Assembly (NCBI GenBank): GCA_951812825.1
Contig: OX638324.1
Coordinates: 2,267,141 to 2,331,140 of the forward strand
Length of the DNA stretch: 64,000 nt
Direction of reading: 5' to 3'
Source of the DNA: an uncultured Dehalococcoidia bacterium
GTDB taxonomy: Bacteria; Chloroflexota; Dehalococcoidia; Lucifugimonadales; GCA-2712585
A program made the position numbers and the translations under genes. Shown piece after piece: positions 24,538 through 33,214 of the stretch. A model generated the notes under the pieces. That model saw only the letters and a program-made list of their open reading frames with translations, did not search any database and had not been told where the DNA came from. Position 1 is the stretch's first letter; every line of letters starts with the position of its first letter.

Positions 24538-26688
24538 TCAGTTCCCGCTGTTAATAGTCACGGCGTAGCTGGCGGGATACTGGCTGTCTGCAGCGAGGCT
24601 GCCCACAACCAGGACAGTCTCGTCGGCATCATCCAGGTTTGTCACCGACAGGCTGACCTGATTACTGTCGTCAAGGGGCATGGGCGTCACCTGAACGGCG
24701 TCCCCCCGAACCTCCACCAGATGAACGGCAAAGTTCTGGGGCATTCGGTTGTTGGTCCGGTAGAACCCCTCGGAAGTCCAAGCCTGGTTGGTGGACGCGT
24801 CGTCAAAGAAGCCTAACTCAGGTATTCCCACAGAGTCGAGGCAGATGCCCGGGCCGGTTATGGCGTCGTCGGTCACGTAGTGGAAACGAACGAGAACCTG
24901 TCTCTCCGCGTAGGCCGTGAGGTCCACCGAGTCTGAAACCCAGCCATCGCTTTCGCCAGTGTAGCCCGGGCCGTAGGCGTTGAGGGAGGGGTTGTCCGTG
25001 GAGGCTAGTGCGCCTTGGAGGATATCCCACGTGGAGCCGCCGTCAATGGAGACCTGCACGTAGGCGTAGTCCCAATCTTCTTCGATTGAATACCAGGCAG
25101 TGTAGCTGAGAGTGGCCCGCTGCAGGCTGGAAAGGTCAAATTCCCCGGTCAACGTGGTGCTGATGGTATCGCCGTAGTTGCTCCACCAGCAGTGCCCCCC
25201 CGTGGGCGGGGCTTCGGGAAGCAACCTGACGTCGGTGTCAGCCGTGAAGCTAACTTCTGAGTTTTCGGCGTCCAGGTCAAGCAGCAGGTACCGGGATGAG
25301 AACTGGGGCTGGCTGAACCGGTGGGATCCATCGCTGCTCAGCACGTCCGTGGGGTCTATGGATGGCCACCAGCCGGCGTATCCGTAGGGGCCGCCCTCCC
25401 CCTTTTCCGAGAGATAGGCAGCAACGGTCCACCGTCCGAACAGGGACTCAAAGGACTCTTCCGCGCCCAGCGTTTCCAGGTAGGCGTCCACAGCGGGGAT
25501 ACCTTGATGGTCGGTCCTAAGCAGGGGTTCCAGGCTCACGGGCGATCCCAGCTGCTCTGAAAGGAACTGGGTGAACATGAACGAGCTTCCATAGTATGGC
25601 CGCGTGTCACGGAAGCTGAGGGGCCAGTAAACGAGAGAGATGGGAGCCGAATAGACGAAGGCTTCTACGGACCCCGGCCGCCAACCCAAACGATGCTCGG
25701 CAACCTGGGAGAGACCCTCGTTGAGCCACGTGGCCTCGCCCCCGTTGAGATTCCAGTTGATGGCGTGCTGAAGCTCGTGAGCCAGGGTTGCGAGGTAGTT
25801 TGGTGTACCTATTTGGAAAGCCACCGGGTTCATATAGATAGTCTTACGCTGGTTGCTGTTCTCGTGCACAAGCGGAGGGTACTCGTCGGAGGAACTGTAA
25901 TAGCCACCAAGGCCCGGCGTTGATGCATGGAGGATAGTTAGTCGCTGACCTGGTTCCTCTTCCGGGCTCCAGAGTGGGCCGAAGGAGGACAGAAGACCGG
26001 GGAAAATCCGCTCTTCGAAGGTCACCGCCGATTCCTTCAGTGAGTCGCGGTTGAACCTGACGCCCTCCTGTATGTACCAGTAGGCGTTGTCAGAAACGTG
26101 CTCCAGCTTGGCTCTGATCTCGCGGAACTCGACGGGTTCTACATTGGCAATGACCTTGAAGGTATCCACCTGACCGACCTGTAAGTCCGGTGGAACCTGA
26201 AGGCGTAGATGAGGGATGGGGTCTTGAGACTTGTGACGGAGAGAGCGAGCCAGTTCGTAGAGGTCTCGTCGGGGTGGGACGGGTACTCCCGTTGGTTCTG
26301 GTAGCGTCGTTGGCGTAGACGTAGACGTTGGCGTGGGGGAGGTAGTGGGTGACGGGAGTTTGGTTGCACCGGTGGAGGGTGGGGTCGGTATCCGTGTGGC
26401 GGTGGCAGTGACCGTGGGAGAGGCGGGACGCTCCGCAGGAGTTGTTGCGGTGACTACGTCGGTGGGTCCGGCTGTGCTGGTGGGAGCCGATGCGGTAGGG
26501 GCGGCTGAGGTTGTGGTTGTGGTTGTGGTAGGGGTAGGGCTAGGGGCTGTCTCCTCAATGCCAGACGAGTCGTCCGTGCAGGCGGCAAGCAAGAGCAGTC
26601 CCGCGGCCAGCGACAGCAGCCCGACCACCAGGGACGGGGGAACGATCAACGGTTTGCTAGTTATGATGGGCTTCCTGTTTATCGGCAT
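24538..26688 (-). CDS. Surface lipoprotein zinc metalloprotease
   Basis: This is a large secreted protein. A lipobox (LLLLAAC) is followed by a long Thr/Pro/Ser/Ala stalk of about 110 residues. The catalytic region carries a zincin motif HELQHAINW and, ~15 residues on, WLNEGLSQVAEH, which supplies the third ligand. A C-terminal beta-rich domain resembles the immune-inhibitor-A type (TLSYTAWYSIEEDWDYAYVQ). It would be anchored to the outside of the membrane and digest proteins. The start is taken as ATG 26688; a GTG at 26736 in the same frame is possible, with GGGGAGG between. It converges with rpoD. Confidence 0.88.
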   Translation of the reverse strand: MPINRKPIITSKPLIVPPSLVVGLLSLAAGLLLLAACTDDSSGIEETAPSPTPTTTTTTTSAAPTASAPTSTAGPTDVVTATTPAERPASPTVTATATRIPTPPSTGATKLPSPTTSPTPTSTSTPTTLPEPTGVPVPPRRDLYELARSLRHKSQDPIPHLRLQVPPDLQVGQVDTFKVIANVEPVEFREIRAKLEHVSDNAYWYIQEGVRFNRDSLKESAVTFEERIFPGLLSSFGPLWSPEEEPGQRLTILHASTPGLGGYYSSSDEYPPLVHENSNQRKTIYMNPVAFQIGTPNYLATLAHELQHAINWNLNGGEATWLNEGLSQVAEHRLGWRPGSVEAFVYSAPISLVYWPLSFRDTRPYYGSSFMFTQFLSEQLGSPVSLEPLLRTDHQGIPAVDAYLETLGAEESFESLFGRWTVAAYLSEKGEGGPYGYAGWWPSIDPTDVLSSDGSHRFSQPQFSSRYLLLDLDAENSEVSFTADTDVRLLPEAPPTGGHCWWSNYGDTISTTLTGEFDLSSLQRATLSYTAWYSIEEDWDYAYVQVSIDGGSTWDILQGALASTDNPSLNAYGPGYTGESDGWVSDSVDLTAYAERQVLVRFHYVTDDAITGPGICLDSVGIPELGFFDDASTNQAWTSEGFYRTNNRMPQNFAVHLVEVRGDAVQVTPMPLDDSNQVSLSVTNLDDADETVLVVGSLAADSQYPASYAVTINSGN

Positions 26689-26897
26689 AGGCTCTATGTG
26701 AATGTCCTCCCCAATCGGTGTGTGAGTCAACCCCACTCCGTAGAATTATACGTTATCTGAGTCTGGCCAGATGGCTGGCGGCGGTTGATGCTGCTGCTTT
26801 TGCCAAAATGCCCCTTGTAACTTTTGCTGGAATCGCTAAACTAGTATCTGCACGGTGCGCCTCGGCACACCTGAAAAACGCAGAAAACGAATGAGGG

Positions 26898-27122
26898 ATG
26901 ATGAGCAAGGAAGAAAAGGATCAGCAATCCACGGGAATGACTCGCCGCGGCTTTCTGGGTCGCGTCTCGTTGGGTCTGGCGGCAGCGGCGGCGCTGACAT
27001 TGCCCGTCCGCAATCTTCTCTCCTCAGATTCGTCCTCCAACGACCCCGCGGACGGTTTGCCGGAGGACTCCATCTACCGGCCCCGCGACGACTCCCGAGG
27101 CGACGGCTCGCTTAACGCCTAG
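26898..27122 (+). CDS. Small Tat-signal protein
   Basis: This 74-residue protein has a twin-arginine leader: MTRRGFLGRVSLGLAAAAALTLP (RR at 16-17, then a hydrophobic stretch), followed by about 40 polar Ser/Asp-rich residues. No enzyme domain is present. It could be exported folded by Tat, or be an anchored peptide. Its function is unknown. TTGTAA and TAAACT about 17 bases apart upstream (near 26817-26845) could be its promoter, divergent from the metalloprotease. It converges with mutL. Confidence 0.65.
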   Translation: MMSKEEKDQQSTGMTRRGFLGRVSLGLAAAAALTLPVRNLLSSDSSSNDPADGLPEDSIYRPRDDSRGDGSLNA

Positions 27123-27147
27123 CCTGCTCTGACACCCGTCAGGGTGG

Positions 27148-28851
27148 TCACCGACGGCCAAACTGCCGCTCCAGATTCTGGGAGCTCAAATGCAGCATGG
27201 TCGGGCGTCCGTGGGGGCAGGTGTGGGGGTTCTCCACCTTCTCAAGCAGTCTGATGATCTCCTGCATCTCCTCCATGCTCAGGCTCTTGCCCGCCCGCAC
27301 CGAACTGTGGCAGGCAATCGACGCCGCCAGGGCCTCCTGATGTCCGCCCAGCGAAGCTCCGTCCCGTAGCGTCATCTCCAGCACTTCCAGTAGCGCTTCC
27401 GCCGGGTCCCCCCGCCGAAAGGTTGCCGGCACCGCCCGCAGCACGTAGGAATCTCCATCGAAGGACTCTAGTTCAAATCCGTAGGCTTTCATCGCCTCGG
27501 CGCCGTCCTTCACCAGCTCCTGGTACTCCGGCGAAAGCTCCACCGGCACGGGCTCCAACAGCGCCTGCACCGACGGGCTGCCTCGCTTCATCTCTGTGAC
27601 TATCTTCTCGTACAGCACACACTCGTGGGCCGCATGCTGGTCCATCAGGAATATGCCGCTCGGCCCTTCCGCCACTATGTAGGTGTTCGACGCCTGCCCC
27701 AATACCCGCAACGCCGGTGACTGCACCTCCGGGACCTGCCCGTCAACCGGACGAGGAGGTGGGGATGTCGTGGGCCGCGACGCCAGCGGCGACGCCATGA
27801 AAGATGGCTGGAAGGCGGGCGCGCTTTCCGTCGGCGATATGTGAAACTGTGGCACGGGCGTCGACGCGATAAGCACCCCCCGCACTGCCCTCTGCACCGA
27901 GGAAAAGACCTGCGACCCCTTGCGGAACCGCACCTCCGCCTTCGTTGGGTGCACGTTCACGTCCACGTCCTCGTAGGGAAGATTGATGTTCACCGCCGCC
28001 ACCGGGTATCGCCTCTGGGGAAGCAGCCCGTGGTAGGACTCCTCCAGCGCCACGCTTAGCATCCGGTTCATCACCCAGCGCCGGTTGACGAATAATGTGA
28101 TGTGGCGCCGGTTCGACCGATGAAGGGACGGAGGCCCCACAAATCCTTCTACCGACACTTCTCCCTCAGCGTCCGTCCACTCCACCGCCAGAGCCTCCTT
28201 GGCCACCTGAGGCCCGTAGACGGCGGCCAGTGCGTCCTCCGAACGCCCGCTGCCTGAGAAGTTAAGCGCCTCCCGCCCGTCTATCGTCAGGCGGAAAGCA
28301 ACCCCCGGGTAGGCGAGAATCAGGCGTGAAATCAGCGTCCGAATTCGTCCCACTTCAGCAGCGTTGGAGCGCAGGAACTTCCGGCGGGCGGGCACGTTTT
28401 CGAAGAGTTCCGCTACGGCAACGGAGGTGCCTGGGGCGCAGCCTACGGGACCCTGGCGCTCCAACCGCCCCCACTTGAAAGCCGCCTCCCAGCCGCTGGG
28501 GAAGGACTCCTTTCGGCTGGTCAGGTTCACGCTGGCAACGGAGGCGATGCTGGGAAGGGCCTCCCCCCGAAACCCCAGGGTGGCGATGCTGTCCAGGCCT
28601 GACACGTCGGCCAGCTTGCTGGTAGCGTGGCGTTGGAAGGCGAGGGGTATCTCCTCTGCTTCCATACCGGAGCCGTTGTCGACGACGCGGATGAGTTCAA
28701 CGCCTCCGCCTCTAACGTCGACACGGACCCGCGTTGCGCCCGCGTCCAGGGAATTCTCGATAAGCTCTTTCGCCACGGACACGGGCCGTTCCACCACCTC
28801 GCCCGCGGCGATCTTGGCGGCAAGCTGCTCTGAGAGAAGCCTTATTGTCAT
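27148..28851 (-). CDS. mutL: DNA mismatch repair protein MutL
   Basis: MutL couples MutS mismatch binding to strand incision. The 567 residues include the GHKL ATPase motifs (KIAAGEVVERP, ELIENSLDAGAT, DNGSGM, GFRGEALPSI) and a C-terminal endonuclease-type metal motif DQHAAHECVLYE plus CPHGRPT. Nicking-type MutL is expected in bacteria without MutH. It is the last gene of a minus-strand run (mutS, an ArsC-like gene, a HAD gene, mutL), 58 bases after the HAD gene. ATG 28851 is the natural start. Confidence 0.96.
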   Translation of the reverse strand: MTIRLLSEQLAAKIAAGEVVERPVSVAKELIENSLDAGATRVRVDVRGGGVELIRVVDNGSGMEAEEIPLAFQRHATSKLADVSGLDSIATLGFRGEALPSIASVASVNLTSRKESFPSGWEAAFKWGRLERQGPVGCAPGTSVAVAELFENVPARRKFLRSNAAEVGRIRTLISRLILAYPGVAFRLTIDGREALNFSGSGRSEDALAAVYGPQVAKEALAVEWTDAEGEVSVEGFVGPPSLHRSNRRHITLFVNRRWVMNRMLSVALEESYHGLLPQRRYPVAAVNINLPYEDVDVNVHPTKAEVRFRKGSQVFSSVQRAVRGVLIASTPVPQFHISPTESAPAFQPSFMASPLASRPTTSPPPRPVDGQVPEVQSPALRVLGQASNTYIVAEGPSGIFLMDQHAAHECVLYEKIVTEMKRGSPSVQALLEPVPVELSPEYQELVKDGAEAMKAYGFELESFDGDSYVLRAVPATFRRGDPAEALLEVLEMTLRDGASLGGHQEALAASIACHSSVRAGKSLSMEEMQEIIRLLEKVENPHTCPHGRPTMLHLSSQNLERQFGRR

Positions 28852-28909
28852 AACACTGATACTTTCACATCACAGCCATGAAGACAACCCTGGTCGTTGC
28901 ATCATGTCT

Positions 28910-29353
28910 CTAGGCGCGCACCAGGGGACGAAGATCGCCCCTGGCGCGGAAGTGGGCGTCGTCGGAATAGCCATTGGTGGCGAAGGAGGTTGCTGCGGCC
29001 AGCACGCGCTTCATTGCGCCGTTGTCGTCGCCCTGCTTGTAGTAGGGCGGAACCCATAGCCCGCCGAAGGCAGACACCACCTGCGGGTCGTCGTCAACGA
29101 CGAAGTCGGGGGCGAAGGCCAGACCCAACTCCTCCAGCCGCTCCACGTAATCGTAGAGGGGCTTCTGGTACAGACCGGATACGTAACACTCCAGCCCGTG
29201 CCGCCGGACAGTCTCCCGCCGTATTCCCATGCCGGACCAGATGTAGACGTTGTGTCCCATCTCCTTCAGGCCGGACATGGTCTCGTGAACGCCAGGACGA
29301 AGGGAGTTGTCCATGCCCAGGATGGTCTGGTCTACGTCAAAGAAGATATTCAC
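28910..29353 (-). CDS. HAD-superfamily phosphatase-like protein
   Basis: The 147-residue protein has the first HAD motif FFDVDQTI (DxDxT), motif II IWSGMG and a later DDDP segment, all within a small core without a clear cap. It would be a phosphohydrolase with unknown substrate. The start is taken as GTG 29353 (VNIFFDVD), 13 bases after the ArsC-like stop; the longer frame from 29431 overlaps that gene and is improbable. It belongs to the mutS-mutL run, though no repair role is implied. Confidence 0.8.
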   Translation of the reverse strand: MNIFFDVDQTILGMDNSLRPGVHETMSGLKEMGHNVYIWSGMGIRRETVRRHGLECYVSGLYQKPLYDYVERLEELGLAFAPDFVVDDDPQVVSAFGGLWVPPYYKQGDDNGAMKRVLAAATSFATNGYSDDAHFRARGDLRPLVRA

Positions 29354-29366
29354 TATGCCAGGTAGG

Positions 29367-29723
29367 CTACGCCGATGACAGGACGCTTTCGATGGCCTTC
29401 TTGCCGCCGCCCACCACCAGCTTGTCGCCAATGCGGAACATGGGACGACGGATGAGTCGAGGTTCCTGGGCCATCAGACGGACCAGGTCTTGAGGCTCAA
29501 GGGTGTCCTTGTCCACGTTCAACTTGCGGAAGCTGGGACTTCGCCACGAGAATACTTCCGAGGGGGGCGCCAGGGTAAGAAGCTCCTCGATTTCAGCCTC
29601 GGATAGCGGGTCCTTGAAGAAGTCCCGTTCATCGAATTCCAGGCCCTGTTGCGAGAGCAACTCTCTCACCTTGCGACAGGAGCTTCAACGGGCCCACCAG
29701 TAGAAGGTAACTTTCTCTGCCAT
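29367..29723 (-). CDS. ArsC/Spx-like selenoprotein (in-frame TGA as Sec)
   Basis: Reading through one TGA gives 118 residues: MAEKVTFYWWAR, Sec13, then SSCRKVRELLS and the ArsC-family C-terminus with LIRRPMFRIGDKLVVGG. Thioredoxin-fold ArsC/Spx proteins carry C-x-x-C (or C-x-x-S) here, and the TGA (29685-29687) falls on the first Cys, giving U-S-S-C. AGGAG lies 6 bases before ATG 29723. Without the read-through the frame begins only after the redox site. A stem-loop that could be a SECIS follows. It is 42 bases after mutS. The natural activity is probably a redox or arsenate-reductase-like reaction. A nonsense mutation is the alternative reading. Confidence 0.85.
29651..29669 (-). promoter_or_regulatory. 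Candidate SECIS stem-loop of the ArsC-like gene
   Basis: In the mRNA, GUGAGAG-AGUUG-CUCUCGC folds into a 7-bp stem (one U-G pair) and a five-base loop with G as its second base. The loop starts 22 bases after the TGA. A lower stem, CCUGU with ACAGG, can close around it. Spacing and the early loop G agree with the published bacterial SECIS rules as I know them. A competing hairpin (GUUGC-UCUC-GCAAC) exists. Confidence 0.55.
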
Positions 29724-29765
29724 GCTTTCTCCTCTTGTGTGGTAAGTCTGTCCAGGAATGTTCGT

Positions 29766-32330
29766 CTATTCCGCTTCCTTGGCCATGGATTGAAGCTCGT
29801 ACAGCTTGTTGATGGCCTCCAGGGGGGTCATGTTGGTAACGTCCAGCTTGAGCAGCTCCTCCACCAGCGGAGGGGTGAGGGAGAAGAGGGGGATCTGCTG
29901 ATTGTTCTGGGACGTAGGGCTGGCGCCGTTGAGGGAATTCGACTGGGGCAGGGCTTCCAGGGCCTCGAGAATCTCCCAGGCCCTGTGGACTACGGTTTGG
30001 GGTAGCCCCGCCAGCTGGGCCACGTGGACGCCGTAGCTTCTGTCGGCGCCGCCGGGGACGATACGGTGCAGGAACACCAGTTGTCCGCCGCTTTCGCTTA
30101 CGGCGACGGTGTGGTTCTGCACCCGGGGGAGGCTTTCGGCAAGCTGGGTTAGCTCGTGGTAGTGGGTGGCGAAGAGGGTGCGGCACCCCATCTTGGGATC
30201 GTTGTGGATGTGCTCTGCGACTGCTCTTGCAATGGACAGGCCGTCGTAGGTGCTGGTGCCGCGTCCTATCTCGTCGAGAATCACCAGCGAGCGCCGGGTG
30301 GCCTGGTTCAGGATTGCCGCTGTCTCCACCATCTCAACCATGAATGTGGATTGGCCGGCGGCAAGGTCGTCCTGCAGGCCCACACGGGTGAAGATGCGGT
30401 CGGCCAGTCCTATGGTGGCGGAGTCGGCGGGTACTAAGCTGCCGATTTGCGCCATAAGGGCGATGAGGGCCGCTTGCCGGATGTAGGTGGACTTGCCGGA
30501 CATGTTGGGGCCGGTGATAAGAAGAAGCTGGGATTCGTCAGCCGAAAGATGCAGGTCGTTGGGCACGAAAGCGCCGGCGGGAAGAATTCTCTCCGCCATG
30601 GGATGCCGTCCGCCCTTCACTTCCAGAACCGGTTCCTCCACCAGGCTTGGTCTGACGTAGCCATAGTTGTCCGCTGCCTCCGCAAACGAGACCAGGACGT
30701 CGGTCAGGGCGATGCCGTGGGCCAGCTCAAGGATCCCTTTGGCTTCCTGGCCCACCTGGGCGCAGATCCGGGAGTAGAGGTCCTGCTCCAGACGCTGGAT
30801 ACGTTCCTGTGCGTCCAGGATTCGGGCCTCGTAGCCCTTTAGCTCCGGAATGATGAACCGCTCGCCGTTGGTGAGAGTCTGCCGACGCTCGTAGGTGCTC
30901 GGCACCTGTTGAAGGTTGGCCTTTCTCACCTCGATGTAGTAGCCGAAGACTCGGTTGTACCCCACTTTCAGGGAGCGGATGCCCGTGGCTTCCTTCTCCC
31001 GGCGTTCGAGTCCGGCTATGAACCGGCGGGCCTCGCGCACGGAGGAGCGCAGTTCGTCCAATTCCTCGGAGAAGCCCTCCTTCACCACTTCGCCGTCACC
31101 GGGGTTGCCGGTGGCGTCTTCTTTCAGGGCGCTTTCCAGCAGGTCTTCCAGGGGGCCGAAGGTGCGGATTTGCTTCCTTAGCCAAGCCGCAGTTTCGTCC
31201 CCTTCCAGCAATGGCGAAATGGCCGCGGACGCGCGCAGGCTTTCCTTCAAGGCCAGCAGGTCTCTGGGTGGCGCCGAGCCCAGCCGGACGCGGCTCATGA
31301 TGCGCTCCAGGTCGGAGATTCGGGATAGGAGGGACCGGAGCTCTTGTCGCCGCAGTAGATTGGAGTGGAAATACGCCGTGCCGTCTAGCCGCCGCTCAAG
31401 GTCGTCCATGTTGAGAAGCGGCTGGCCGATCCAGCGGCGAAGCAGCCTCGCGCCCATGGCCGTTCGGGTGAAGTCCAGGGTAGACAGGAGGGAGTATCCG
31501 CCTTCGCCCCAGCGTCCACCATCGAAGAGTTCCAGGTTTCGACGGCTCTGGGGGTCCAGGGTCATGTACTCCGAGACGGAGTAGGTCTTCAGGGAAGTTA
31601 CCTGGCCCAATATCTGGGGCTGCGTTTCGCCCAGATAGCCTAGGATAGCTCCGGCGCTGCCAACGGCCAGGGGGAGGTTCTCGCAGCCGTAGGCCTCCAG
31701 CGTGAGCGCTCCGAAGTGGGTCAGAAGGGCTTCCCGCGCCTTGGGGGCATGAAACTCATTTGCCGACAGGGGCACGGAGACTTCCACGTTTAGCTCCGTG
31801 AAGTCATCGTTACCCTTGTGGACCAGAAGCTCGGCGGGCGAGAGGCGAGTGATTTCGGCAGGCAGATGACTTAGAGGAAGCTGTGTGGCGGCGAATTCCC
31901 CGGTAGTGATGTCGATGTAGGCTAGGCCGGCCTCTACTCCATCCACCTGCAGGGCTGCTAGATAGTTGTTGGACTGCTGGTCGAGCATGGAAGGCTCGAC
32001 GACGGTGCCGGGGGTGACTACTCGCACCACGTTCCTATCCACTATCCCCCTTGAGGCGGATGGGTCGCTCAACTGCTCGCAGATGGCTACTCGGTGACCG
32101 GCTTCGATGAGCTTGGCGAGGTAGGACTCCACGGAATGGGCTGGAATGCCGGCCATGGGAACCCTGACGCGCTTGCCCATGCTACGGGACGTGAGGACGA
32201 TGTCCAGCGCCTTCGCCGCCAGTTTGGCATCGTCGTCGAAGGTCTCATAGAAGTCGCCAAGGCGAAATAGTAGAATGGCGTTTGGATAACGCTGCTTGAT
32301 GCTGAGATACTGGCGGCGAATGGGAGTCAA
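29766..32330 (-). CDS. mutS: DNA mismatch repair protein MutS
   Basis: MutS recognises mismatches and small loops. The 854-residue protein carries the N-terminal mismatch-binding domain (LLFRLGDFYETF with the Phe-x-Glu-type residues), the core and clamp domains, and the C-terminal ATPase (ITGPNMSGKSTYIRQ, then LVILDEIGRGTSTYDG, and LFATHYHEL). Length and order are normal for MutS1. The start is TTG 32330 after AGGAAG. It is divergent from the membrane protein at 32544 and heads the run mutS, ArsC-like, HAD, mutL. Confidence 0.96.
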   Translation of the reverse strand: MTPIRRQYLSIKQRYPNAILLFRLGDFYETFDDDAKLAAKALDIVLTSRSMGKRVRVPMAGIPAHSVESYLAKLIEAGHRVAICEQLSDPSASRGIVDRNVVRVVTPGTVVEPSMLDQQSNNYLAALQVDGVEAGLAYIDITTGEFAATQLPLSHLPAEITRLSPAELLVHKGNDDFTELNVEVSVPLSANEFHAPKAREALLTHFGALTLEAYGCENLPLAVGSAGAILGYLGETQPQILGQVTSLKTYSVSEYMTLDPQSRRNLELFDGGRWGEGGYSLLSTLDFTRTAMGARLLRRWIGQPLLNMDDLERRLDGTAYFHSNLLRRQELRSLLSRISDLERIMSRVRLGSAPPRDLLALKESLRASAAISPLLEGDETAAWLRKQIRTFGPLEDLLESALKEDATGNPGDGEVVKEGFSEELDELRSSVREARRFIAGLERREKEATGIRSLKVGYNRVFGYYIEVRKANLQQVPSTYERRQTLTNGERFIIPELKGYEARILDAQERIQRLEQDLYSRICAQVGQEAKGILELAHGIALTDVLVSFAEAADNYGYVRPSLVEEPVLEVKGGRHPMAERILPAGAFVPNDLHLSADESQLLLITGPNMSGKSTYIRQAALIALMAQIGSLVPADSATIGLADRIFTRVGLQDDLAAGQSTFMVEMVETAAILNQATRRSLVILDEIGRGTSTYDGLSIARAVAEHIHNDPKMGCRTLFATHYHELTQLAESLPRVQNHTVAVSESGGQLVFLHRIVPGGADRSYGVHVAQLAGLPQTVVHRAWEILEALEALPQSNSLNGASPTSQNNQQIPLFSLTPPLVEELLKLDVTNMTPLEAINKLYELQSMAKEAE

Positions 32331-32411
32331 GGGAATTCTTCCTGTCTATAGTGGCATTGTACCCCAAAGATAAGGGTGGGGAAACGGCCGGCCCGTTCCG
32401 GCCCTTCAAAA

Positions 32412-32441
32412 TTGACTTTCTGGGAAAGCCGTACCTATAAT
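32412..32441 (+). promoter_or_regulatory. Sigma-70 promoter for the six-helix membrane protein
   Basis: TTGACT (32412-32417) and TATAAT (32436-32441) are 18 bases apart. The leader to ATG 32544 is about 95 bases and ends with the ribosome binding site AGGAGGTAA. Confidence 0.75.
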
Positions 32442-32543
32442 GCGACATCCTCGGAGAAATGTTTCTCCTTCAGGCTGTTGCCGTTTTTGGGACTTTGTAT
32501 TTGGAAGCTTAAGATAACTTGAGTATTAGATAGGAGGTAACGC

Positions 32544-33110
32544 ATGGAACTAGTCTTTTTGATGATCTTACCTGCAACTCTTTGGGCCCAGTCCTGGTAT
32601 TTCCTGGACCTTTACAACAACACCAAGACCCTTGGGATAATGGCCGCAACGGCTGCCGCTGTTTTGGGGGGCTTGGTGATTTTCTCGGGGGGCGGCTTCA
32701 CTTCCCTAGTGGCAGGGCCGCCGGAGGTAGCGGACGTGGGCGCCGTGATGTCAACCTTCATTGCCCTTTGGGCAATCTACCTTGCCATGATGGCAGGGGT
32801 GTATCTGGGAGGCTTCGACGAACGCGCTCTTGGTTTCTACTCCATCTTCCTTGCGGTGGTCTCCATTGTCTACGCTGTCTACTTCATCGCTGGAGGAGAG
32901 CTCCTGGGAGGCTCCCAGGTAGGCTACCTGGTTCACTGGCCCATGGCCATAGTGTCCACCTTGCTGGCAGTATTCGCTCTGCTGGTGTTCTTCTACCTGG
33001 CCACACCTTACCCCAGGCTCCGGTACTTCATCGGTTGGTTTACTTTGATACTCTCCATATTGTCCGTCCTGATGGGCGCCTTGATAATCCTAGGCGTCCC
33101 AATTGACTAA
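32544..33110 (+). CDS. Six-helix membrane protein, possibly AmiS/UreI-like
   Basis: The 188-residue protein is nearly all hydrophobic, with about six transmembrane helices (for example TLGIMAATAAAVLGGLVIF and FIALWAIYLAMMAGVYLGGF). Size and helix count resemble AmiS/UreI amide or urea channels, and the last helix pair has FIGWFTLILSILSVL similar to their GW segment. That match is weak. No amidase or urease gene lies near. It has a strong promoter and AGGAGG site, suggesting steady expression, and it ends in a strong bidirectional terminator. Confidence 0.6.
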   Translation: MELVFLMILPATLWAQSWYFLDLYNNTKTLGIMAATAAAVLGGLVIFSGGGFTSLVAGPPEVADVGAVMSTFIALWAIYLAMMAGVYLGGFDERALGFYSIFLAVVSIVYAVYFIAGGELLGGSQVGYLVHWPMAIVSTLLAVFALLVFFYLATPYPRLRYFIGWFTLILSILSVLMGALIILGVPID

Positions 33111-33158
33111 CAACCCGATGTAAGCCCATAAGCATTGTAGCGGCGATAGCTTGACATA

Positions 33159-33194
33159 AAGAAAGGGGCCTTCAACGTTGAAGGCCCCTTTCTT
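33159..33194. terminator. Bidirectional intrinsic terminator
   Basis: AAGAAAGGGGCCTTCAAC is followed directly by its exact reverse complement, giving an 18-bp perfect stem whose outer part is A/T rich (AAGAAA, TTTCTT). It serves the membrane-protein gene from the left and the oxidoreductase gene from the right. Confidence 0.9.
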
Positions 33195-33214
33195 CGTATT
33201 CATCGATGCTTGCG

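Noticed and set aside
32544-33110. Naming the six-helix protein UreI
   Set aside because: Only size, helix count and a faint GW segment agree, and no urease or amidase lies near.
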